Below are positions 1-7,400 of a DNA stretch of 10,029 nucleotides, one piece after another. The position numbers were made by a program, and so were the translations under genes. Each line of letters begins with the position of its first letter. The stretch's first letter is position 1. The stretch covers positions 1 to 10,029 of the forward strand of contig JAFTBT010000037.1 in NCBI GenBank assembly GCA_017455085.1, given 5' to 3'. Origin of the DNA: Synergistaceae bacterium (GTDB taxonomy: Bacteria > Synergistota > Synergistia > Synergistales > Aminobacteriaceae). The notes beneath the pieces are model-generated. The model ran no database searches and was not told where the DNA came from. It saw nothing but the letters and a program-made list of their open reading frames with translations.

Positions 1-258
1 GGCATTTACTCAAACGACGAGAAAACCGCAAGCATCTCAGATCTCACTGGCTCGCTTCAGGAAAACAATCGTAATTGGCTGCTTGAAAGCCCGAATTTAA
101 CGTGGAAGAACGAAAATAACACTTTCATTTTCCCGCATGGCCTCACGATTCATGATGACGAGTTTTATCTCTCTACACCAATCGCAAGCACAGATAACTC
201 CCGCGTGATATTATTACAGCATGGAGGCGTAATCAAATGGCGAAAACCAGGAAAATAA
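1..258 (+). CDS. 3' end of an unrecognised gene upstream of lptD (partial)
   Basis: Frame 1 is open from the window edge to a TAA at 256-258, giving the last 85 residues of a protein whose start lies outside. The visible part begins GIYSNDEKT and ends VILLQHGGVIKWRKPGK. It is polar, with no membrane segment, and its alternating hydrophobic/polar pattern suggests beta strands. Its last 22 nt overlap the start of lptD, so the two genes are very likely co-transcribed and translationally linked. That position makes an envelope or lipopolysaccharide-transport role tempting, but I do not recognise the family and no function is assigned. The clean overlap with a well-supported start and the absence of internal stops make it likely to be real coding sequence. 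Confidence 0.6.
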   Translation, partial: GIYSNDEKTASISDLTGSLQENNRNWLLESPNLTWKNENNTFIFPHGLTIHDDEFYLSTPIASTDNSRVILLQHGGVIKWRKPGK

Positions 259-1982
259 TCTTTTGCACGTTAATATTCGTACTTCTGTTGGCGGTTTCAG
301 CTTATTCGGCAGATTTTGAGGATTACTACACCCGCGAAGCTGTGGGTGATGAGACAGCTCCCGCTATCGTACCAGACCAAGTAATTCTCAATGCTGACCG
401 TGTTTCCTTCAATGACGAAACTGGCCATGCACTCGCTGAGGGCAACGCTGTCCTTCAATACAACGGTACGACAATCATGGCCGAGCGCATAGAGTACGAC
501 GCTGACAGCCAGAAAGTCAAAGCTATGCCACTCCCCGGCGAGAAAATAGTCATGAAAAACGGCGGAAGAACCCTCAACGGAGACCAGATAGATTACGACC
601 TCGAAAGCGGCGAAGGTATACTCTCAGGCCCGGCAACTCATCTTTCAGTCGGCGAAAAAGGCGAAGTCATGTACATCTACGGCGGTGAGATCAACGTCAT
701 CCCCTGGGAGCTTGCGGAGGAACGCGGACTCGTCAAAGGTTCACCGCAGGACTACATGCTTCAGTGGCGGAACGTAGCAATGACAACTTGCGCGCTGGAT
801 CACCCGCATTACAGGCTGGAGTCGAAAATCATAACCTTCATTCCTAACAGAAGGGTCGTCGCAAAGAAACCCCGCGTATATTTGGGGAATACGTACCTCT
901 TCACGTCCCCTCTCGATTACGTCGTACAGCTGAAACGCAGGAAGCTCGGCTACACTATGATGCCATTCTTCAATAAGAGCGAAATTCATGGCTCACGCGG
1001 CGGTCTCACTGGCACTCTGGGCTGGGAAACTGGCTCGGTCTCTTTGGGGCTGTCGTATTCGGGAAGTTCAGGTTTTGAGTACATGCTTGAGGTTGAACAG
1101 GAGCTTAACCGCGATTTTGCGATAAGGGTCGGGGTTGAGTATTCTTGGGACGACGTTTGGGACGAGAAAATTTGGCGGCCTTACGCAACGTTGATGTACG
1201 ACCATAACGGCTGGGCAGCGCATCTCAACTGGACAAGCAACGAATACATCTCCGACAAAAAGGACAGCTATTACGAGTACAAGGGAAGGCTTGACCGTCA
1301 GCCCGAGTTGATCGTCTGGGCACCGTGGTTCAGAAATTCGCAGTATTCATGGTCAAGGATTTTCGCAACAATCGGAAGCTACAAGGAAACTCTCTATATG
1401 AGGCCGCAGGAAGGCTTCGAGACCCGCTACGGCGTTGGAATCAGGAATTACGCGGAAAAGAGAGCGGGCGACGTTGAGCTTTTCGCAAACACTGAGGGCG
1501 TTCTCCTGTTGTATGACGGAAATGACCAGGAAATGCTGAGGAGTTTTCTCGGCGCACGTTATAAAATAGGAGTGTTCGAGTTAGGGACAGGCTACGAACG
1601 TCAGTATGCTTGGGGAAGCAGCCCGATGTATTGGGACAAGTACAGCAACAGGCGAAGGGTTCATCAGCGCGTTAGATTCCCAGTTGGACGGGAGGTCTAT
1701 CTTGCTTTCAGGGGAAGCTATGACCTTTTCGAGTCGATTGTTGACGAGACATTCTACAGCGTTCAGTGGGACACGGACTGCATGATCTGGGACTTGCACT
1801 ACAAGAACGACAGGACAGGGAACGGAAATGACTCCTTCGGATTGAGCATAATGCTGAAGGCGTTTCCGAGCAGGACGGCAGCTTTCGGGCAGAGAATTGA
1901 GGTTGACCCGTTCGACAGGCCGTATGATATTCCGGATAGTGACGGGAAAATTACTAGAGAAAGTTGGTATCAGTTACAGTGA
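237..1982 (+). CDS. lptD: LPS-assembly protein LptD (outer-membrane lipopolysaccharide translocon)
   Basis: Inserts lipopolysaccharide into the outer leaflet of the outer membrane, normally with the lipoprotein LptE. Residues 1-25 are a Sec signal peptide (basic MAKTRK, hydrophobic core, cleavage near A22 or A25). Residues about 48-140 are an LptA/OstA-like beta-jellyroll (VILNADRVSF, AERIEYDADS, GDQIDYDLES). The segment from TTC185 through the HYRLES and VVAKKPRVYLGN strands matches the end of the LptD periplasmic region, and the remainder is rich in aromatic, alternating strands typical of the barrel. At 581 residues it is shorter than the E. coli protein (about 780). The mature protein has only two cysteines, C185 and C515, placed where an inter-domain disulfide is known in the family. 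The ATG is chosen because GGAGG at 223-227 sits 9 nt upstream. It overlaps the preceding gene and the following aminotransferase, indicating an operon. Confidence 0.9.
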   Translation: MAKTRKIIFCTLIFVLLLAVSAYSADFEDYYTREAVGDETAPAIVPDQVILNADRVSFNDETGHALAEGNAVLQYNGTTIMAERIEYDADSQKVKAMPLPGEKIVMKNGGRTLNGDQIDYDLESGEGILSGPATHLSVGEKGEVMYIYGGEINVIPWELAEERGLVKGSPQDYMLQWRNVAMTTCALDHPHYRLESKIITFIPNRRVVAKKPRVYLGNTYLFTSPLDYVVQLKRRKLGYTMMPFFNKSEIHGSRGGLTGTLGWETGSVSLGLSYSGSSGFEYMLEVEQELNRDFAIRVGVEYSWDDVWDEKIWRPYATLMYDHNGWAAHLNWTSNEYISDKKDSYYEYKGRLDRQPELIVWAPWFRNSQYSWSRIFATIGSYKETLYMRPQEGFETRYGVGIRNYAEKRAGDVELFANTEGVLLLYDGNDQEMLRSFLGARYKIGVFELGTGYERQYAWGSSPMYWDKYSNRRRVHQRVRFPVGREVYLAFRGSYDLFESIVDETFYSVQWDTDCMIWDLHYKNDRTGNGNDSFGLSIMLKAFPSRTAAFGQRIEVDPFDRPYDIPDSDGKITRESWYQLQ

Positions 1983-2803
1983 TTCAGTTATGCTTTATTG
2001 ACGGTAAATTCGTGAGGCCGGAGGAGGCTGTTCTGCCAATTTCGGACTTGATCATACAGAGAGGCGTCGGAGTTTTCGAGGCTTTCGCGTCATTCGGCGG
2101 AAAGTCATTGATGCTCACCCCTCACATGGAGAGATTCATAGCGAGCGCAAAGAGTTCCGAAATCGCTAACCTCCCGGACATCGAGTACATGAAGAGCATC
2201 GTCCGCGAGGGAATAGCAAAGGTCGGCCATGATGTGAGAATCAGGACGTTCCTGACTGGCGGGGATTATTTCGACGAGGAAAAAGCCTGCTTCCCTGAGC
2301 CGAGATTCTTCGTGATATTCGATGACGTTGGACTCATCACTGAGGAGGCACGCGAGAAGGGCGTTGTCCTTGAGCCTGTGTCATTCGGCCGCGACAACCC
2401 CGAAGTAAAGAGCGTCGATTACCGCGCAACCTACAAGATGCCCCGCGATGCCTATGATATACTCTACTGCCCTCACGGTGAAATCACAGAGTGCGGACAC
2501 AGCAATTTCTTCCTCATCGTTGACGGCAAGATCATCACAGCTCCTCTGACACGTGTGCTCAAAGGGACGACTAGGTCAGCAGCGATTGAACTGGCAAAGC
2601 AGGAAGGTTATACTGTCGAGGAAAGATGCCCGCTTTGGTCGGAACTCACTGGAGCGTCGGAAGCATTCATCACGGGGAGCATGAAGCTGATCGTCCCAGT
2701 CGTGAGGATCGGAGGGATTACGATCGCTGACGGGAAGATGGGGCCGATCACACGCCGCCTCTTTGAGCTTTACAGGAAGTATATGGAGAAGTGGCTGGAA
2801 TAA
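1979..2803 (+). CDS. class IV PLP-dependent aminotransferase (BCAT / D-amino-acid aminotransferase / ADC lyase family)
   Basis: A fold-type IV pyridoxal-phosphate enzyme of 274 residues. Visible family features are the N-terminal FIDGKFV and RGVGVFEAF segments, Arg52 in HMERF, the presumed Schiff-base Lys144 in VKSVDYR, Glu171 in GEITECGHSNFF (the usual E...NF motif near the cofactor), KGTTR for the phosphate cup, and the TGSMKLIVPV strand. Family members include branched-chain aminotransferase (IlvE), D-amino-acid aminotransferase and aminodeoxychorismate lyase. The length fits the latter two better than E. coli IlvE (about 309), and motifs alone do not fix the substrate. I chose GTG at 1979, which overlaps the lptD stop as GTGA (translational coupling) and gives an N-terminus matching the family. 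A TTG at 1964 is in frame, but AGAGAAAG abuts it with no spacing. Confidence 0.88.
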   Translation: MIQLCFIDGKFVRPEEAVLPISDLIIQRGVGVFEAFASFGGKSLMLTPHMERFIASAKSSEIANLPDIEYMKSIVREGIAKVGHDVRIRTFLTGGDYFDEEKACFPEPRFFVIFDDVGLITEEAREKGVVLEPVSFGRDNPEVKSVDYRATYKMPRDAYDILYCPHGEITECGHSNFFLIVDGKIITAPLTRVLKGTTRSAAIELAKQEGYTVEERCPLWSELTGASEAFITGSMKLIVPVVRIGGITIADGKMGPITRRLFELYRKYMEKWLE

Positions 2804-2820
2804 CCCCTCCTTCAAAGACG

Positions 2821-2931
2821 ACCCCTCGTCTCACTGCGTTCAACATCTACCCTTAGCAGGGGCGACTGTAAGTGCGGAGAACTTCACGTCCCCTGACAAG
2901 GGGGAGAGGGCCACCACTGTGGCGAGGGGGT
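2821..2931. repeat. imperfect palindromic intergenic repeat (MITE/REP-like element)
   Basis: The outer arms ACCCCTCG (2821-2828) and CGAGGGGGT (2923-2931) are inverted, with one extra G. An inner pair, CCCTTnnCAGGGG on the left and CCCCTGnnAAGGG on the right, pairs again around a centre near 2870. The whole 111-bp unit can fold into a long broken hairpin on either strand. It begins 17 nt after the aminotransferase stop and carries no open frame. The layout resembles short non-autonomous palindromic elements dispersed between genes in many bacteria, but only one copy is visible, so dispersal is unproven. As RNA it could also protect or terminate the upstream transcript, although no U-tract follows. 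Confidence 0.55.
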
Positions 2932-2954
2932 AACTATCAACAAATGTGTAACAC

Positions 2955-2978
2955 CTTCAGTGCAAAAACGCTCTGAAG
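2955..2978 (+). other. hairpin in the leader upstream of ptb
   Basis: CTTCAG (2955-2960) pairs perfectly with CTGAAG (2973-2978). Inside it, one T-T mismatch and a GC/GC pair close an AAAAAC loop. No U-tract follows, so it is not an intrinsic terminator. It lies 21 nt before the AGGAGG of ptb and could be a 5' UTR structure or a palindromic protein-binding site. No confident sigma-70 promoter was found between the repeat and ptb. Confidence 0.35.
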
Positions 2979-3014
2979 TCAACCAATAAAACATCAACAG
3001 GAGGAAAATTTTTC

Positions 3015-3950
3015 ATGGAACAGATACGCTCATTGTCGCAGTTAATCGAAGAAGCAACCAAGCTCTGTGCAGAGAAGGGACGCAAGCGCATTTCCGTAGC
3101 TATGGCAGAGGATGCCGGACTCATCTCAGCTATCGAGGAAGCAAGAAAGTGCGGTCTCGTTGAAGCCACGCTCGTCGGAAATCCCGAAAAGGTCAAAGCC
3201 TGCATCGCCGAAGCCGGAGCAAGCGAGTCAAACTACCACATTATCCCCGAGAACAACGAAGCAGCCTGCGGAATCGTCGCCGTTACCGAAGTCTCCTCAA
3301 AGCGCGCCGACATCTACATGAAGGGCCAGCTTCACACAGACAACTTCCTTCGCGGAATGCTCAACAAGGAAGTCGGTCTCCGCGTCGGGAAAAGAGCAAT
3401 CTCACACTGCTACTTCCACTCAATTCCCGGCTATGACAGAGTGATCTTCATCGCTGACGGTGCATTCAACATGTATCCTGACCTCAAGATGAAGGCTGAC
3501 ATCGTTCAGAACACCGTAAACTTCGCACGTTCACTCGGCGTTGAAATTCCCAAAGTAGCCTGCCTTGCCGCCGTCGAAATGGTAAACCCTGACATGCCTT
3601 GCACCCTCGACGCAACCGCACTCGTCCAGATGAACGCACGCGGACAGATCAAGAACTGCATCGTTGACGGACCGCTCGCACTCGACAACGCTATTGACGA
3701 GGAAGCCGCACGCATCAAGCACATCAAGTCCCCTGTTGCCGGACACGCTGACGTGCTGTTTGTCCCGCAGATCGAGGTCGGAAACGCTCTCGCAAAATCC
3801 ATCAGCTTCTTCGCGAAGGGCAGCGAGACCGCAGGACTGATCATCGGTGCAGCAGCTCCGGTAGTCCTCACCAGCAGAGCAGACTCTCCGCGCGCAAAAT
3901 TGCTGTCAATTGCCGGAGCAGTCATGTTAGCCCACCATCAGAGCAAGTAG
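3015..3950 (+). CDS. ptb: phosphate butyryltransferase (PTA/PTB family acyltransferase)
   Basis: Cytoplasmic enzyme of 311 residues, close to the usual Ptb length of about 300. The family reaction is acyl-CoA plus phosphate to acyl-phosphate plus CoA, which feeds ATP formation by an acyl kinase. Visible family blocks are K103-G104 in YMKGQLHTDNFLR, the FIADGAFNMYPDL segment, the PKVACLAAVEMVNP segment, DGPLALDNA at 218-226, and TSRADS at 286-291 near the C-terminus. The DGPLALDNA block and short length favour Ptb over classical phosphate acetyltransferase, though acetyl-, butyryl- or branched acyl-CoA could be the substrate. AGGAGG at 2999-3004 lies 10 nt before the ATG, a strong ribosome site. 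Codons are biased to C-ending forms, suggesting high expression. The usual partner, butyrate kinase (buk), is not adjacent: a terminator and then a 520-nt gap follow. Confidence 0.88.
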   Translation: MEQIRSLSQLIEEATKLCAEKGRKRISVAMAEDAGLISAIEEARKCGLVEATLVGNPEKVKACIAEAGASESNYHIIPENNEAACGIVAVTEVSSKRADIYMKGQLHTDNFLRGMLNKEVGLRVGKRAISHCYFHSIPGYDRVIFIADGAFNMYPDLKMKADIVQNTVNFARSLGVEIPKVACLAAVEMVNPDMPCTLDATALVQMNARGQIKNCIVDGPLALDNAIDEEAARIKHIKSPVAGHADVLFVPQIEVGNALAKSISFFAKGSETAGLIIGAAAPVVLTSRADSPRAKLLSIAGAVMLAHHQSK

Positions 3951-3987
3951 TCAGAGCAGGTAATTTTTCAGGACGCTAGTTTTTCAG

Positions 3988-4023
3988 GCGGGGGAATGAG
4001 TGAAATTTTCTCCCGCTATTTTT
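3988..4023 (+). terminator. intrinsic terminator of ptb
   Basis: GCGGGGGAA (3988-3996) pairs with TTCTCCCGC (4008-4016), a 9-bp GC-rich stem containing one G-U pair, followed directly by TATTTTT (4017-4023). It begins 38 nt after the ptb stop and points in the gene's direction, so ptb is probably monocistronic at its 3' end. Confidence 0.8.
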
Positions 4024-4400
4024 GTGTCGTTTTGCATGTGGATTTTGTAGGACCTCAGCTTATCTTGTATCAGCATATTTGCACAGTTTGGGCGGACTAA
4101 TCAAGATATATACTCACCGGGAAACTATATTTACGGCAAGTTTCTAGTATCTTTTGACAATGCTCATTATGTCATTCACTTAGCATTGCGCCGGAAAAAG
4201 GCAGGGTATTCTAGCATCCTCAGCACTGCCTGCAGAAAAAATGTCTTGTGCTTGTATGCAGCAAGCATAATGTCTCCGCTACGAGCTGTTAGTGAAAAGC
4301 ACCGCAGGTATGTCCCAGCACAATAAATGTCATACAGAAAATAAGGATTAAGAGCATTCATACCCAGAGCTAAAACAAAGGGCTTTAAGTCTAATTCTTC
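4024..4400. other. gene-poor spacer with unsupported open frames on both strands
   Basis: This stretch is visibly more AT-rich than its flanks and holds no gene I can support. On the plus strand a 91-codon frame is open from 4051 to the TAA at 4324-4326, but it has no ATG near its start and no ribosome site. On the minus strand a frame is open from about 4408 down to a stop at 4176, with an ATG at 4361 (61 residues) and again no Shine-Dalgarno site. Neither translation resembles a family I recognise. An inverted pair AGGCAG (4199-4204) and CTGCCT (4226-4231), with A-rich sequence on its left, could form a weak minus-strand terminator-like hairpin. Decayed gene remnants or an unannotated small RNA are possible. 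Confidence 0.3.
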
Positions 4401-4408
4401 GGTAAATC

Positions 4409-4437
4409 AATGCAGGCTGGATTAATACGGCTATAAT
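4409..4437 (+). promoter_or_regulatory. candidate sigma-70 promoter of the helicase-nuclease gene
   Basis: TATAAT at 4432-4437 is a perfect -10 hexamer lying 33 nt before the TTG start of the large gene, so the predicted transcript would have a short leader of roughly 25-30 nt. The -35 position with a 17-nt spacer reads AATGCA (4409-4414), a poor match to TTGACA. Either the promoter is weak or activated, or it relies mainly on the -10. Confidence 0.45.
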
Positions 4438-4470
4438 ACCCTTATCGACAGAGAGGATGAAGAAAAGAAA

Positions 4471-7400
4471 TTGACTCCAGAAGAGCAGAAACAAGTACAG
4501 AACCTCATCAACGCAAGAACAAAATTACTCACAGAACAGATATCACGTCAGGAACAACAGATCTCTAGTCTGTCCTCCCAGCTTGACGCTAAAGACCACG
4601 AACTCTCCGGACTCCGCACCCAGCTCACAGAGTCCCAGCAGCTCAACGAATTCCTTCAGGCAGAACTTCACCGCCTCAAGTCCCGCCCAACACCTCAGCC
4701 CGTCATCATCCCTGCCCTCGCCCAGACTCCAGAGCCTCCAGCTCCGCAAAAGCCCTCATACCTCACCGCACTATTGCGCCAGCACTTCAGTCTGGACTCC
4801 TTCAGGCCCGGACAAGAGGACGTTATTGACGCAATACTTTCCGGCAGAGATATATTCTGCTCCATGCCCGAACATTACGGCAAAAGCATATGCTACCGTC
4901 TTCCTGCCTTGCTCATGCCCGGACTCACTCTCGTAATCTCACGCGAAGAACCCGACGCTTCACAGCCCTCACCTCACACGGAATATCTCTTATCGTCCGC
5001 CTCACAGACCAAACGCCGCGCACTCCTCCGCAGCCTCAAAAACGGCTCAGGCAAAATACTATGCTCCTCACTGAGTCAGCTCACATCTGACGAAATCACA
5101 TCAGCACTCCGGAATATCGACATATCTTTTGCAGCAGTCATTGACACCAAGATTCTCAAGCCATGCACCGAATTTCTCGACTCGCTCGGCAAAAAACGCA
5201 TAGCACGCGGAATCTTCACCGCAGCAGCCAGCCCCGCAGACCGTCAGGAATTTTTCAGCCTCTTGCGCTCACCGGCAAGGGTCATCACAGGCTACAACAA
5301 TCCTGATGTCTCACTGAGAGTCTTACGCTCCGAGAGCAAACCTTCAGCACTGCGAAAGCTCATCGCAGAAAAAGAAGACCTCCCCGGCGTGATATTCTGC
5401 TCATCACCTGAAGGAGTCTTCAAGATACGCGAAACCCTCAGGGACTCCGGAAAACTTGACGACACTATCACAGTGCTTCCTTCACGGCTGTACGAACAGG
5501 CTCAACGCGAAAACATACGCTTCGTGATTCACTATGATTTGCCCGAAAACTTGGCCGCATATTCCAGAGAGATCAGCATTGTGGACGGCACTAAAGCTGA
5601 ATGCGTTATGCTGGTCTCACGAAAGGAGCTGCTCGCTGCTGATAACTCTGTCGTAAAATTCTGTTCGGCCAAGAAACCCAAAGACTTCCTGCTGTCGTAC
5701 TTAGGTGAGGACGAAAAATTTTCTGCTCAGACGGAAAACCCAAAGACCGCAGGACTCACTCCGGAAGATTTCTCGGATTTCGACTTCGGCACAGCAAATG
5801 AGGCTCAGAAAGACGCTATCACCTCCACAAACGGCCCGATGCTCATCATTGCAGGTCCAGGCACAGGCAAAACATACACCCTGATTCAGCGCGCAGTGTT
5901 CCTCATCCAGAAAAAGCACATCAAGCCCGAAAACATTATGCTTGCGACTTTCACCGACAAGGCTGCGCAGGAACTCACTACACGAATCTCCGAAGCTCTC
6001 TCGTCGAGAAACATACTCGCTGATACCGGCTCAATGTACGTTGGGACTTTTCACGCGCTATGCTCCCGGATTCTGAAGGACTATGCGGACTTCACGGGGC
6101 TGGGAAAAACTTTCAGGATTCTCGACGACTTCGGACATGCGTACTTGATCATGCAGAACTACAAACGCTTTGAGGCAATACCCGGAATCGCTCAGGTCTT
6201 CAGGAATCCCGGCAAGTGGAAACGCTCCTGCGAACTGCGCGACTACATCAACGCAATTTCTGAAGAACTCATAGACCCCGACGAGCTTATCGCCGACACC
6301 GATCCTGCTGTGTCTGCACTCGGACAGGCCATGAAACTGCATGACGAGATTCTGCGCAACGCTGACTCCATGAGCTACTCTGCATTGCTCGCACAGACGT
6401 ATAGATTCCTGCGCGGAAACCCCGAAATTCTGGAGACCCTCCAGCGCAAGATTCAGTACATCATGATTGACGAGTACCAAGATACTAATTACGTTCAGGA
6501 GCAATTAGTCTTTCTGTTGGGCAGTGAGAGCAAGAATATCTGCGTTGTTGGTGATGATGACCAGAGTCTATATAGATTCAGGGGTGCAACGGTCAGGAAC
6601 ATTCTGGAGTTCCCGGAGAAATTCGGCAAAAACGAGTGCAAAATCGTCCGGCTCATGCTGAACTACAGATCTACTCCCGCAATCGTAGAGTTTGCTTCCC
6701 GGTGGATGGACGACACAGGAGAATTTTTCTCGTGGGAAAACTTCAGGCACCCGAAAAAGCTCGAAGCCTACAAGCCCGAAGCTGCATACCCTTCCGTGAT
6801 GAGACTAGCTGACGTGAACGACGTACAGGGCTGGCACGAAAAGATACTAGCGTTCATAAAGTCGCTTAAAGATTCTGAAGCAGTTAGTGATTACAGCCAG
6901 ATAGCATTTCTGTTCCGGTCTGTGAAGTCAAAAAATGTGCAGAACCTTGCGCAATATCTGGAGGCTAACGGAATCAGCGTCTATTCTCCGCGCTCGAACC
7001 TATTCTTCAGCAGGAGCGAAATACGTTTTGCCATAGCCTGCATGATATCTATGTTCCCCGATTACCTGAGGAGCTTAGAGTCTGAACTGTTCACTGATTC
7101 TGCGTCCATCAAGTATTACCGGGACTGCCTGCAAAACCTGTACAGATATATCAACAAGCCCGCATATTCCGGCCTGAAAAGATACCTGCTCATGAGACGG
7201 GAACACCACGCCAAGCTCAGGGGCTACACCGGCTACACATACAGTGATTTGCTGTACGAGCTGTTTGCGTTTGAGCCGTTCACCCATGCACTGAACGCAC
7301 AGGCTGCCGGGAACGTGAAGAACCTCCGGATGGCCCGGAACTTGTCGAAACTTGTGCAGGTCTTCAGGGATTACGAACGCAGCTATAACGTCAACAACAT

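Noticed and set aside
3506..3925. 139-codon minus-strand open frame inside ptb
   Set aside because: It lies wholly within a well-supported gene, has no ribosome site, and is explained by that gene's strong C-ending codon bias, which suppresses stops on the opposite strand.
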